A stretch of 64,000 nucleotides of DNA from Hesseltinella vesiculosa (GCA_002104935.1 MCGT01000017.1:456001-520000); one strand, 5' to 3'; positions 44,888 through 56,101 are shown, counted from the stretch's first letter. Numbers and translations: made by a program. The notes: generated by a model from the sequence alone, not told the origin.

Positions 44888-45076
44888 CTTTCCTATTCAT
44901 CTTCATGTGTACAAATGCTACGTGGGTCTTTACTAAGAACGATTAAAAAAATCACAAGTCTTCCCTTTATTTTTTCTTTGTGTATTCAAAAGAAAAAAAA
45001 GGAAACAAATACAGAGCAGAGGGCCCGAAGGGGGGAATATCAAGGTTAGCAAATGGGACACCAGGTTTCGACGGGG

Positions 45077-46265
45077 TTAAGAGGATATCAGAGGAGTAGA
45101 AGCGTCTTTTTTGCCTGGCGGTTCCAATGGATGCAATCCTTCTATTGAAGGAGAGCCCGGGATTTTTTCTTGTAGTTCGTGGAAGTCATGGGTGATTTCT
45201 TGTTCATCTAAGCCTAGAGTTAAAGAACGTGCTGAAGAAGGAAGATTCGGTTAAGGATAGGACGTGATGAAGATGCGGTTGTGTTCAATAAAATAAAAAA
45301 GGATATTAATCATGGAGGGGCGGTCAGGAGGCATCCAGTCGGCCAAATTTTGGTCATCCAACGAGCTCTTGGTTGTTTGTTGCGAAGCGTAGTATTCTTG
45401 CTCGATTCTATTGATCTTTTGTTGAACTTTATAAATCATAGCTCTTCGCAGGGCCAGTTTGTCCAACTAGGCGAATGAAGATGAGACAACGGTTTTTTTT
45501 TTTTTTTTTTTTTTACATGAAATTTGTCAAAAGCAGATTTTTTCTGGGCCAAAAAGCCATTTCTAAAATTGGACTCCATGAGTGAATGACGACCTTGTGC
45601 CACCGTCAATTTCTTGCTTCGCTTGGCTTGGATGTCTTCCAAAAGTTTGTGATACTCCTCGTGGCTGTGGTCTTTGACGGTTTTTTCTAGCTGATCCAAT
45701 TCTGCTAATCTGAAGGAAGGTGTCAGTGGGAGGAGCAGCGGTGAATTATTCATCATTCTTACTTTTTCTTGATCATCACTTCCCGTTCAGCCTTTTTGGC
45801 GTCTTTGGCTTCTTTGGATAGACGTTGAGAAGAATTTCTTGTTTCACGTTCAAACTCATCAGTGTTGGAGGGATGGATTGGGATGGAAGACATATTTGCA
45901 GTGGTAGAAGTTGAGGAAGAAGAGGGTTTCTTTCGGGTGGATTTGGCAGTGCTGGTGGGAGTGGAGCTGCTATTGGTGATGCGACGGCGTTTCTGGCTGG
46001 CAGAATCGTCGTTGCTGGAATCGACTGAAAGAGATCTTGTGACACGTGCATGGGAGGGATTGTTGGGCTCGCCGTTGTTGGACGTGGCAGTGCTGTTGGG
46101 ACTGTCAGGTGAGTCATTGCTAGTAGGGTTGGATGAGGTAGGCGATGAGGCCGCGGTGGGTTCGGGGGAAAGGTCACTGGGTTTGCTTTCATCTTTGCTA
46201 TTCATGGATCGGCTGCTGCGTCGTGGCTGTACACGTGAACTTTGCATTGATTCGTCCATTGGCAT
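45077..46265 (-). CDS. SDS3: Sds3-like subunit of an Rpd3-type histone deacetylase complex (about 335 aa)
   Basis: Exons 45763-46265, 45517-45709, 45307-45466 and 45077-45228 (or -45231). Residues 1-165 are Ser/Thr/Pro-rich and disordered, with a basic KRRRITN patch. Then a long coiled coil: KKAEREVMIKKKLAELDQLEK, HEEYHKLLEDIQAKRSKKL, then ALRRAMIYKVQQKINRIEQE. This matches the Sds3/BRMS1 family layout of an EY-containing helix followed by an LR.A.....V..K...+E helix. DWMPPDRPSM follows. The last exon (SLTLGLDEQEITHDFHEL to TPLISS) is reached only by removing a U12-type intron; without it the frame stops at 45251, ending in an unlike tail. The family call is by pattern, moderately sure. Confidence 0.68.
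45229..45306 (-). other. Probable U12-type (minor spliceosome) AT-AC intron
   Basis: On the minus strand the intron begins ATATCCTTTTT at 45306, the U12 5' splice consensus (RTATCCTTT). It contains TCCTTAAC (about 45250-45257), the U12 branch consensus. Two 3' ends keep the frame: CAC at 45229 (AT-AC, 78 nt) or CAG at 45232 (AT-AG, 75 nt). It contains an in-frame TAA at 45251. No GT donor could substitute in phase. Confidence 0.7.
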
Positions 46266-46939
46266 AATGAATAAAAAGTAAAGAGATGCTAGCAATACAA
46301 GGAGAAAAGGGTGAAGGGAGTTAAAGGGAGGTCGTTTCTTAAAACTGGAGGCGTGTTGATGTAGGAATCAGAAAACTAAAGAATGAGCAAAAAAAACAGC
46401 AGCGTTAACATATATTCAAAAGAGATGGAAGAATAACTACAAACCACAGAATTGAAACTAGATGCCCAGGGAGATGCAAAAAAAAAAAAAAAAAACCAAT
46501 AAACGTAGTTACCAGTTGGTCACAGTGAAAAAGATGTTAGAAACAAGAAAGGAAACACAACAAAAAAAAAAAAAAGCGGGTGTCATTTGAATCCCCCCCT
46601 CCTCACCATGCACAATGGGCATTTTCCATTTCTTTTTGAATCCCTGCTTTATTTTCTCAAGTGAACTTTTCTTAGTTGCCTAGTTCATCATGACGTCTTT
46701 GGTGTCTTTTTCACTGACGTTCAAGCAATGGCATTCGCCGATAAACTTATTTCTCACAGCTTTTCATTGTCCTCGTGAAAGATTCAATCGCAACGGCCAA
46801 GATCTGAGAGAAAAAACTGGCTGCTCCAGGACACTTTTTGTGGTGCAAATTTCCATTTTTGGTTAGCTGAAAAAACTGCCCACAAAAAACCTGATTCTCC
46901 TCCGTACTTTTTTTTTTCTCTTCTTTTCATTGAAACATC
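46266..46939. other. Shared upstream region of the Sds3-like and aminopeptidase P genes
   Basis: Genes diverge from here. A-runs (46477-46494, 46563-46576) and pyrimidine tracts near the aminopeptidase start. No ORF supported. Confidence 0.4.
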
Positions 46940-49305
46940 ATGGCCACCATTACCACCAGTCATTTGTCAGGACTTCGTTCTTTGATGAAGGAAGACAAGT
47001 ACAACCTTCAAGCCTTGTAAGGAACCTTTTTTTTTTTTACATGCTTCGTTCTTGGGTTTTCATTTTTATTTTTATTTTTTTGCCTGCGCTTTCTACAATT
47101 AGCCTTGTGCCTACCGAAGATGCTCATCAGGTCATTTTTCTTTACTACGTTTCAATTTCATGCTCACGCGTTTTATGTAGAGTGAATACATTGCCGACTG
47201 TGATAAACGTCGCGAATGGATTTCAGGCTTCACAGGCTCTGCTGGTAAAGTTTTGCGGGCTTCCGCTTTTAGTTTCGCACGGTCCCTCCAACATTTTTTT
47301 TTCTCTCAGGCTTCGCCATTGTGACTTTGGATGGTGCGTATCTCTTCACCGATGGTCGCTATTTCTTACAAGCATCAAAGCAATTGGATAGCAACTGGAC
47401 CTTGATGAAACAAGGCTTACCCGGTGTGCCCACGTGGCAAGAATTCCTAGTCAAGGTAAAAAAAGAAAATGCCAAAGAATGAGCGAGCATTCACCAATGT
47501 CTATTTTCATCGACTTATAGAATCTTTCAGCAAACAGCCGTATTGGCTTAGATCCTACTGTGATTACTGCTGGTAAAACGCTGGCATAGAAGGTCTGCCA
47601 GGCTCCTGACTGTCTATTTTTTTTAGTCGATGCTCGCCAATTAACAAAACAACTGGCCGCCAATCAATCGACCTTGGTCCCTATTTACGAAAACTTGGTG
47701 GATCTGGCATGGGGCAGTGGCCGTCCCGCCGCTCCCCTGGACCCTGTGATTGTGCACCCACTGACCTTCTCGGGCAAAGACCACCAAGCCAAGCTGGTCC
47801 AAGTGCAAGAACACATCAAGGCCAAGGACCATGCCTATGGTATCATCGTGTCAGCCTTGGACGAAGTTGCTTGGCTGTTCAACTTGCGTGGCAACGACAT
47901 TGAATGCAACCCTGTCTTCTTCTCCTATGCCTTGGTGACCCAAGACGAAGCCCTGCTGTTTGTTCAAGCTGAAAAAATCACCCAGGAGGTCCAAGATCAC
48001 CTAGGCGCCCATGTTGTCTTGAAGCCCTACGGTGCACTATTTGACGAATTGACCAACTTGAAGCCTGTTTTGGAACAAACTAACAAGAAGCTCATCGTCA
48101 ACTCGCATACCAGCTTGGCCATCGAAGTTGCTGTTGGCGAGGTACAGCCGTAGTGAACTGAAAAAAAAAGCGAAAGGAGTTCTGGGACCCCGGGTATTCA
48201 TGAATTCCTTTCAATGTCATAGGCAAATGTCGTTAATGAACGCTCCTACATCACCGATCTCAAAGCCATCAAGAACGAAGCCGAACTAAAGGGCATGCGT
48301 GATTGCCATATCCGTGATGGTGCTGCCTTGGTCGCTTACTTTGCTTGGCTGGAAAAGCAGCTGAAGGCTGGAGTCACCTTGGATGAAGTGGATGGTGCCG
48401 ATCGTTTGGAACAATTCCGGGCTGCCCAACCTCAGTTTGTTGGCCTGTCATTTGACACCATCTCTTCCACTGGTTCTAATGGTGCCATTATCCACTACAA
48501 GCCTGAAAAGGGCGAATGCAAAGTCATCGACCCTTCCCTGGTCTACCTTTGTGACTCTGGCGGTCAATACAAGGACGGCACCACCGATGTCACCCGCACC
48601 TTGCACTTTGGCCAACCCTCAGCCTATGAAAAACGCTGCTTTACTCGCGTCTTGCAAGGTCACATTGCCATCGACGAAGCTGTGTTCCCCAAAGGCACCA
48701 CAGGGTTCCTTCTTGATCCTTTTGCTCGCCATGCACTCTGGAAAGATGGCCTGGACTTCCGCCACGGGTAATCGAAGTTAGCGCAAGTTGGGATTACACG
48801 GCCCTGCTCATCCTTCCCTTCTTCGTCAAAATAGAACTGGGCATGGTGTTGGCTCTTTTTTGAACGTACACGAGGGTCCTCATGGCATTGGCATTCGCAT
48901 TGCTTACAATGACACGCCTCTGGCTGCTGGTATGACTGTCACCAACGGTAAGTCATTTTTGGAGGAGAAACCTGGAGATCTGCCAAACTGACGGACGCTT
49001 TTGTTTTGCCCTTGTTAGAACCTGGCTACTACGAAGATGGCCAATTTGGCATTCGCATTGAAAATGTCCTGCTTGTACGCGAGGCTGAAACACCTCACAA
49101 CTTTGGCGACCGAGGCTACTTGGGCTTTGAACACGTCACACTTGTGCCTCTTGGTTTAAACTTGATTGACATCGATCTTCTGAGTCCTGGCGAAATTAGC
49201 TGGATCAATGCCTACCATGCTGAAACCCGTGAAAAGCTGTCGCCTCACTTGGCCAACGATGCCGACGCGCTGGCCTGGTTGGAACGCGAAACTTCCCCCC
49301 TTTAA
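46940..49305 (+). CDS. Xaa-Pro aminopeptidase P (608 aa)
   Basis: Metallopeptidase of the M24 family that removes the N-terminal residue before proline; probably cytosolic. Exons 46940-47016, 47103-47130, 47181-47244, 47310-47455, 47521-47572, 47627-48141, 48223-48767, 48835-48947 and 49019-49305 join in phase throughout. N-terminal non-catalytic creatinase-like domains: [52 protein letters not shown]. Catalytic pita-bread domain: D and D of [19 protein letters not shown] of [17 protein letters not shown] of [11 protein letters not shown], and E of [10 protein letters not shown], so all five metal ligands are seen. The start [16 protein letters not shown] is the only ATG before the conserved head; the first exon is short. 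Three-domain length matches the eukaryotic family. Confidence 0.94.
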
Positions 49306-49327
49306 ACTCCCCCTCCCCCGTTTTTGT

Positions 49328-49333
49328 AATAAA
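49328..49333 (+). terminator. Poly(A) signal-like AATAAA after aminopeptidase P
   Basis: AATAAA 22 bp past the stop codon. The remaining intergenic sequence to 49784 shows no gene; converges with the L7 gene. Confidence 0.4.
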
Positions 49334-49784
49334 AACACTTGCTCTCGCTATACTCGCTCAAAAACTCTCCAACGTTTCATATGGTCACACCAGTCATTCC
49401 CATATCTCAGGAAGCCGGCCACACCATTCCTTTTCCGCATGCGAATGTGACTTTACCTCTCCCCAATCACCAACTATAACGTCACATGCAGCCAATCTTT
49501 TTGGTTTTCATGCTTAACAGCACGCAAGACCTTGTAAGTGGAAAGATGTAACCTGTTTACCTAATTCACAGGCGCTGGTCTTTCTTTCTTTGCTGCGTAC
49601 GAAAGAAAAAAAAATTCTTTGACTTTACTTCATGATGCAGGATTTCCAGAGAAAAACCATGCTTTTAAAAGTGATTTGGATGGATGCCTCATATTTTTTT
49701 TTAATTATCGCAAAGGGTCGAAAGATTGACGACCATAGGAAAGCTAAAAAAAAAAAAAAAAAAAAGAGGGATCTAGAAAAGAAT

Positions 49785-50717
49785 CTAGTTCATGGATTGG
49801 ACCAAGTTGTTGATGAAATGGTCACGGTCACCAGCAGCACCACCAATGATGAAGTGCTTGAACTTGCGCTTGGGACCAGCACCGTTGGCGTTGGAGAGCT
49901 TGAAGGTCCACAAGAAGTTGTTGGCTTCCTTGAAGTGGGGACCAACAGTGGCAATTTCGTGGATCAAGTCTTCCATACAGATGATACCATACTTGCCGAG
50001 GGAAGCTTCGATGACAGAGTTGTCATGGAGAGGGATACGTTGACCGTTGACCTTGGCGTAACCGCGCTTGTAGATCAATTCACGGATGGTCTTCAAGTTG
50101 GGTTCACCGTAGGTGACATAGGGTTCGATCAATTGCAACATTTGGGAGGTAGCCTTGTTCAAACGGATGAAGACACCGTTGTTGATTTGCAACAAACGGA
50201 ACAATTGGAGAACCTTGCGGGGCTTGGGGGCAATGTTGTTGATACCGCGGATACGCACAACAAACACCAACTTGCGTTGGGCAGGCACGTAGAAGTTACC
50301 AGCAGCCTTAGCTTGACGACGGAGGCGGATTTCGTTGCGTTCAGCAGCAGTGTATTCCTTGTGGTACTTGGCAGCACGTTGGAAGATTTCACGACGCTTT
50401 TCGATCTTGGCCTAGTAAAATGGATGAGCATCAATTTACATTAATAACGAAATCAAAAGGCTAGCATGTATGAGCACTCTTCTTTCATTTTACCTTGCGA
50501 GCTTCAACCTTGTTGGCAGCGGTGGTAGCGGCAGCCTTGGCATCAGCAGTTTGCTTCTTCAACAGGGTTTCAGGGACGAGAACGTCGTTGGTGGAGGGAA
50601 CGTTGCTATAAATTAAGATGGCAATGGTTAATCGATGCTGAACGTTTCATGCTTCATGCATTGAATCACTCCTCTTTTATAGGATGCCCGGTTGCGTTTT
50701 ACTTACTAAGCGACCAT
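49785..50717 (-). CDS. RPL7: 60S ribosomal protein L7 (uL30), 249 aa
   Basis: Structural protein of the large ribosomal subunit. Exons 50707-50717 (11 nt, MVAY minus one base), 50494-50605 and 49785-50411 join in phase. Eukaryote-specific basic head ([18 protein letters not shown], then [20 protein letters not shown]), then the uL30 core [40 protein letters not shown], the [20 protein letters not shown] helix and [12 protein letters not shown], ending with a Trp-containing tail ([12 protein letters not shown]). Length equals the family norm. Strong codon bias (repeated GTT/GTC, AAG) fits a highly expressed gene. The first exon being four codons long is typical of fungal ribosomal protein genes with an early intron. 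Confidence 0.95.
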
Positions 50718-51074
50718 TATGCACCGGAATAATGAATAAAAGAAAGAGGAGGAAAATATAATAAAAATCTGCCAACCAAAAAAAAAAATAAAAAAAAATT
50801 TTAGGTCAGCCAGAGTGGCTTGTCAGCCAGAGAGTGCACAATTGGACTCCTGCTTTTGGCCAATCATCATCAAGTTGAGAATACAGGTTTTCCGCTTTCA
50901 AAAGCCGCATGCTGTGCAGAAATGATATTTTAAAAAAGCGAGAGCAGGACGAATCTGCTCCTGTCAATAAAAAGGAAAAAGAAGATGTCTAAATATATTG
51001 AATATTTCGCCTTTCAGAACTGCCGATTGAGCACACACATGTAGAAGAATTTATATGCATGAAGGGCGTAAAAC
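50718..51074. other. 5' flank of RPL7
   Basis: AT-rich with A-runs (50779-50800) and a GTCAGCCAGAG repeat pair (50803 and 50822). No gene seen. Confidence 0.4.
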
Positions 51075-51415
51075 ATGCAAAGATTCACCCAAAAAAAATA
51101 AAATGTTTGGCCGACGCTTTCAGCAAAAAAGTCTGGGTAACATGGATGCAGGGCCAAAAACATGCGAAGGTTCACTTAAAATAAAATAAAATGTTTGGCC
51201 GGCACTTTCAGCAAAAACGTTTGGGCGATTTGGATGCCTGTCTAAAAACGTGCGAACGTTCACCTAAAAAAAATAAAACAATTGACCTATACTTTCAGCA
51301 AAAAGGTTTGGGCGACATGAATGCAGGGCTATAAACATGCGAACGTTCAGCCAAAAAAAAACAAAATGCTGGGCGGCTTAAATGGCAGGGCTCAAAAACA
51401 TGCGAAGTTCCGCCC
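51075..51415. repeat. Satellite array 1 (unit about 88 bp, four units)
   Basis: Successive units read TTTCAGCAAAAAAGT, then (G/T)GGGCG, (T/C)GGATGCAGGGC, AAAAACATGCGAAG, TTCACC(C/T)AAAAAAATAAA, ATGTTTGGCC. Units differ by 10-20%. The same unit recurs at 56158-56520 and at 63952 to the window edge. Confidence 0.85.
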
Positions 51416-53063
51416 AAAAAAGATTCTTGAAGGTATCGTCACCATCTCGTAAACATCTAGTAGATAGGGTAGTACATGCACGGAGAAACACTTGCCTACT
51501 TTTGAATGCATTATCATCCACCCCTGGACATAGATCAAAGGAGAGAGCTGAAAAAAAGTGATCCAAGGTGAAAGTGTTTTCAAAGATAACAGTTGAATGT
51601 AACATGGTGTCAAACACCTTGTATATGTATCGACCAACGTTTACTTTATTGATTGAATGGATCAGACATCAATTCAATGAAGGAATTCTTTGATTTTTAA
51701 GGAGTATCTCCATCCAAAAAAAGAAAAAAAAAAAGAGAGACAGAGAGAGAACAGTTACACCAAATACCCCTGATTCTATTTTATCCAAGATTTTGCTCAA
51801 CAAAGGGTTGGTCCCAGAAAGTTACAATAGTGAAGTTAGTACGAGAGGAACCTGGTGATCGAGAACCATATGGAAATGAAGTAGAAGGACAAACAGTGTC
51901 GACTAGAACTGGTAAAGAAAGAAATTAGTGGGGAGAATATGATGTTAATGGGGTTTTTTTGAAAGATGTAGAAGTTGTGGAAACTGATGTGTCCAACGAA
52001 GCCATGGTTGGTATGCGACGAAGAAGACCTAGGGATGATGATGAAGGCCTTCCTGTGAAGCGAAGAAATGTGATAGAATTATCAGAAGAAGGTGCAGATA
52101 GTAAGAATTGGTGAAAGGAAGCGATAAGGAATGAAATTTAGGAAGTGTGAAAAGATGGAAGAGGAGTATGTAGAGGAAGGAAAGGAAAAGAAAATTTTTT
52201 TATTATCAGTAGATGAACAAGAAGGTGCAGGGTTCGACGATGAAAGCAGCGAAGAAGAAGATAGAAACGGAAGAAGTAGAAGATATCAAGAAAGTAGGGA
52301 TATGGGTAGAACAGCGAGATAAGACGCTTGACGTTTTATGATACAATGTAATACAGTAAGTATTAAGGAAGAGGATTTACGGTAGCGATGTGTGTGATTA
52401 TGTCTGTGGAAGGTCAAGGATGCGTGCATGTGTGTATGTTGTGCGAATTGAGGAAGATTGTCGAATTTTGGGGGGGATGGATGTTGTTGGCAGTAACGAA
52501 AAGGAATGTATGGAGTTGTCTGGTCTAACTTGTAGAGCTACAACGGCTATGTTTTGTTTCTTGCTTGCGGGTTGGGAGAAGAAGGAAGGGTGCTTGCGAA
52601 CGAAGTCGTGGCCGTCGGAGTGTTGGAAGTAGAGAATTTCTGTTGAGCAACTTTTTTTTTTTGTAGTAGGTTGGTTGGTGGAAGATGGAATGGATTTGAA
52701 AAAAAAGTAAAAGTATTAGAATTTTTGTTAGTTATTGTAACGTTGTAAAGGTCTGTTACGTTAGGTCATCTAGGTTGGGGGTGATGAGCTGGAATTCGTA
52801 GAGGAAGGCAGGGTTTCTGGAGTTTCGTATAGTTTTGGTGTAGACATATCCATGTAAGAAGCGGTTGACATTGTCGGTGAGGGGCGCATATTGGAAGATA
52901 TGGGGAATATTTCGTCATAGTGGTTTCTGCCAACGAAGCATAAAATTTTAGGGCGCCATGTGGTGGCGACGTTTGTTATGAAAGCATGTCCATAAAAAGC
53001 AACTTCTCTGCCGCTGACATCTTTTTGCAGATGTCGTTGGCCTAGGAACGATGTTGTTGAATC
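51416..53063. other. Repeat-derived stretch, mostly without a supported gene
   Basis: 51.4-51.7 kb: scattered short frames with no family. 51.75-52.33 kb (plus): acidic, fragmented coding-like sequence (VKRRNVIELSEEGADSKNW; a Glu-rich frame at 52131-52322) broken by stops. 52.75-53.03 kb (minus): coding-like frame with RPKILCFVGRNHYDEIF, then a shifted frame VNRFLHGYVYTKTIRNSRN, perhaps another LINE-type 3' fragment, directly joined to the truncated Tc1 gene. None is intact. Confidence 0.35.
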
Positions 53064-53861
53064 CTATGTTATGATTGTTGAAGGTGATGTCGTCATCCTT
53101 ATTTGTGAAGTTGGAGTTAGGGACAAGGAAACTAGCATTAAAGCAGGTGTAAAAGGTGTTGCGCTTCGTTGCGAAGAAATGATCGTCAAGCATATCCAGG
53201 CTGTAATTAAAACGTCCTCCAAGATCGTGATGTAGAGGTCTGAGTCCATGCCCCCCTCGATCCTAGCCATGTAGCCTTGACCGTCCTTGGTTATACAGGA
53301 CCACAAGAACAAAGAGCCACCGCCATGCTTGTAAGTTTGGTTGGTGTTGTGGTCTTGGACACCTCGACCCTCTTGTATCCAAGTATATTGCTTGCCATCG
53401 CTTCCGAGACGGTTGATTTTTGTCTCGTCACTGAACACAACACACCTCCAGTCGTCAACGGTCCATTCCTTGTACATCTTGGCAAACTTGAGACGCATTG
53501 CCTTGCGAGATGCAGTAAGTGGCAATGACTTGTTCTTGATTGCAGAATGGAAGTTGGCAGACTTCAACATGTTGCGTATCGTCTGGCTGGATACGCCAAG
53601 TTCACCAGAGAAGTGTCTTTTTGCTTCCTCGGCTGTGGCAACTTCACCCGAGTTGACAGATCTCATGATCTTGCATGCCATTGTCGTAGTGATCTTCTTC
53701 TTGCGTCCAGGCATGTTAATGGCGTTGATGCCCCATCTCTTCGCGTAATCGGTAACAGTACTGCGACCAACAACTACAGCAGCTGCTATATCTTGTCTGG
53801 TTTCACCTCGCAAAAGGCGAGCTTTGATATCGTTTTGTTTGTCGACCGAGAGTCCTTTCAT
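53064..53861 (-). pseudogene. Truncated Tc1-like transposase
   Basis: Frame starts MKGLSVDKQNDIKARLLRGE, with helix-turn-helix (ETRQDIAAAVVVGRSTVTDYA) and a GRKKKI linker. It reaches the first catalytic Asp in VVFSDETKINRLGSDGKQ and continues to DSDLYITILEDVLITAW. It then loses the frame and the second Asp and Glu blocks are not found; 3' sequence is of another origin. So it has two thirds of a DDE transposase and cannot be active. A different subfamily from the intact element at 4.9-6.3 kb (different DETKIN-type motif and different ends). Confidence 0.8.
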
Positions 53862-54223
53862 CTAATTGATTAAGAGTTTAGAGGATTAGCGAGATGTAAA
53901 AGCATTGCGTTTTAATTTAATGGTAAAACACTGAGTTATGAAGTAACAAAGAAAAAAAAATGAAGCGGTGGAGAAAAAAAAATAAAACCTAGCGAATTAA
54001 AAAAAACCACACAACTCAAACTATTGGTCGGATGACTGTTTTTTTCAACTTCACATAACTTTCTAACTACACCACCTATCGATATGAAATAAATTGCAGC
54101 CTAAAGCTGATTAATAGGGCTTTCTAATGATATGTGTGATGTTTGTGTATGAAGAAGAGAAGACGAGTAATGAGTGTGTTCGTAAAAAATAATTGAACAT
54201 CCGACCAATTTTTTGAGCCACTG
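53862..54223 (-). mobile_element. Remaining right end of the truncated Tc1-like element
   Basis: Ends CAGTGGCTCAAAAAATTGG (read inward on the minus strand), closing against TA at 54224-54225. A GGTCGGATG motif near the end recurs in inverted form about 180 bp further in (54030), as in Tc1-type sub-terminal repeats. The left end was not found, in line with 3' truncation. Confidence 0.65.
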
Positions 54224-54242
54224 TACAGTACAAGCAGGGTTG

Positions 54243-54721
54243 ATGACGTACACCGAGACACTCGAGGCGAAAACGCAAGCCATTATCGATGAACGTCTGA
54301 CCGCAGACTACGAGAGAACGACTGCATGGGTAGACAACACGCTACAACGACACCAAGATTCAATGTTCCGTAAAATGGACGAAGGCTCCCGACAAGCTCA
54401 GAACGTAGGCGAGGATCGGTTACGTCAGGTCGAAGCTCAGATGGACACCCGCCTAGCAGATCAGTCCTCTATGATGTACTCCTACCTCGCGGAGCATTAC
54501 GCCCTACGTTCCCAAATCCCAACGACTCAACCAGTTGCGAACCAGCAACTAAGCACCCCGGCTTCTCTGGGCCATCTGGGCGCCAAACTTAACCCGCCAG
54601 CGCCGTTCACAGGAAAAAACCCAGGCGCATGCGAACCATTCTTCTCGCAATTGGCACTCTGTTTTGCCGCCAACCCACAACACTACCCAACTGGCAACAC
54701 AAAAATTCTCTTCGCGATCTC
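54243..54721 (+). pseudogene. Truncated Ty3-type retrotransposon Gag
   Basis: ATG 54243 opens MTYTETLEAKTQAIIDERL, a long helical coiled region, then the capsid signature NPPAPFTGKNPGACEPFFSQL and CFAANPQHYPTGNTKILFAI. The frame then enters LTR sequence at 54722 and stops at 54747-54749. No zinc knuckle, protease or polymerase follows. The N terminus abuts the Tc1-like end. So this Gag is cut by an LTR and lacks its pol part. Confidence 0.7.
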
Positions 54722-55014
54722 TGTGGCATGCGCCCTAGCTAAGACGTGAACGGTGTATAGAATGCCTTGCTCTTTCGTGCGTATTAGCGTCAGGAAGAAA
54801 GAAATATGCAAGCTGAGGGAGATACACTGTGCGGAGACTTGTTCTAGAATTAGACAAGTGCACGAGTAAACTCCGCACCTAGTCGTATTGCTTAAATCTT
54901 TTTTTTATTTTCCCATAGTTTCTTTTTCTTCTTCATTCGAATTTTCGAAGTACTAATAAACCTGAAAAGATTCTAATTGAATTATTCGCTGCGTTTATTA
55001 GCCCAAATATTACA
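54722..55014 (+). repeat. LTR copy 1 (293 bp), plus orientation
   Basis: Starts TGTGGCATGCGCCC and ends AATATTACA (TG...CA). More than 90% alike to 59679-59954 read on the minus strand. The flanking 5-mers (ATCTC and GTATA) do not match, so no clean duplication: probably the product of recombination or a broken insertion. Confidence 0.82.
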
Positions 55015-55128
55015 GTATAATATAATGAACCAAGAGTAAAGGAAACTGGTGAAAGAGGTATAAGAGAAGGAGGAAAAAAGTAAAAATGCTGTTTAAGTTT
55101 TTTTTTTTGTTTATTTGTTGTGGTAGTC

Positions 55129-55830
55129 ATGTCTAGTAAAAGAAGATCGGGACATGGGTTGAGTAGAAAAAAGGAAGGTAATATTGGTATTCAGAGTAAA
55201 AAGATAATGGAAGAAAGCTCAGCAACGGTGATCAATGACATAGAAGCCAACAGCCAACAAGTCGAAAAAGCAATTGAACATGGAAGCAAGTTAACTATAA
55301 ACGAATATGTACGTGAAATACGTAATTTTGTCAAAGATGGGCAAGTCTATGATGTGGACGTGGTCAAGGCTGTAATGGCGCAAGAAGAGCAAAAAAAGGT
55401 TCTGTTTGTCCAATATACAGGATATATTGACCATTTTGGTGTACGTGCCGACCAGTACGAAGGATGCCCGACATTGTCCTTTGTTTTGCAGACTGTTGTT
55501 GGTGGGGCCATTGAGTTCCATTTTCCGTGGTCCATGAAGAAATGTTTGGTGCCTCTGTTTAGAACGTGTGAATCGTACGATTCTATGGAGAAGGCATATC
55601 CTGGAGTTGTGACGGTCATTGGTGTTGAGACTGCAACTTTGGGTGCCAATAAGAGGTTGATGGCATTTTATAGTTTGGAGTACTCTCCTTGTGTCATTCC
55701 AAGGAAGCCTCCAGTTGGAAGTCGCAGCCGTTGGGCACCTGTCATCGAAGGTGTAACTCCTAGAATAATAATAAGAGAGACTATTATTCGTGAGTTGTCA
55801 GAAGAAGTGAATGTTGTCATAGCAGAATAA
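55129..55830 (+). CDS. Uncharacterised protein in the repeat island (233 aa)
   Basis: Not recognised. Uninterrupted frame from ATG 55129 (MSSKRRSGHGLSRKK). The first 90 residues are basic then helical (VINDIEANSQQVEKAIEHG, LTINEYVREIRNFVKDG). The rest is compact and mixed (VKAVMAQEEQKKVLFVQYTG, GVRADQYEGCPTLSFVLQ, GGAIEFHFPWSMKKCLVPLF, RLMAFYSLEYSPC), ending RETIIRELSEEVNVV. It lies between an LTR and a Pif1 remnant, so it may belong to an unknown mobile element. The open frame is intact and its codon use is more AT-rich than host genes. Function unknown. Confidence 0.55.
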   Translation: MSSKRRSGHGLSRKKEGNIGIQSKKIMEESSATVINDIEANSQQVEKAIEHGSKLTINEYVREIRNFVKDGQVYDVDVVKAVMAQEEQKKVLFVQYTGYIDHFGVRADQYEGCPTLSFVLQTVVGGAIEFHFPWSMKKCLVPLFRTCESYDSMEKAYPGVVTVIGVETATLGANKRLMAFYSLEYSPCVIPRKPPVGSRSRWAPVIEGVTPRIIIRETIIRELSEEVNVVIAE

Positions 55831-55911
55831 AAAGCAAAGCTTTGATTGTATGTGTTATTGAGCGAGAAAAGAAAAAGTACAGTATTGAGGAGGGAGGTAA
55901 ATAGAGTATGA

Positions 55912-56101
55912 TCAAAGAATGTATTGTAAACATTTTCGGTTATACGTAAGTGATAGCGACCCAGTGTGTTCATCAATGCCAAAGAAATATATGTCTTCTA
56001 GGCGGCGGACGCGGGACATTGCTACATATAGTAGACCATGTTGAGACATGCATGAAATATCTATAGCGACACGTTGTAACGTGAGACTGTCGTATCTGAG
56101 G
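55912..56101 (-). pseudogene. Pif1-like helicase C-terminal remnant (Helitron-type)
   Basis: A minus-strand frame ends at TGA 55912 and reads SLTLQRVAIDIS, then HGLLYVAMSRVRRLEDIYFFG, the motif VI region of Pif1/Helitron helicases (QLYVALSRVR type). Nothing upstream in frame carries the other helicase motifs. A fragment; it may come from the same Helitron family as the Rep remnant at 61.1-62.4 kb. Confidence 0.65.

Noticed and set aside
46940..49305. Idea that aminopeptidase P and Sds3-like genes form a functional pair
   Set aside because: They only share a divergent upstream region; nothing links their roles.
51378..51637. Two overlapping minus-strand frames of about 80 codons
   Set aside because: They start in the satellite edge and share no features with known proteins; most likely chance.
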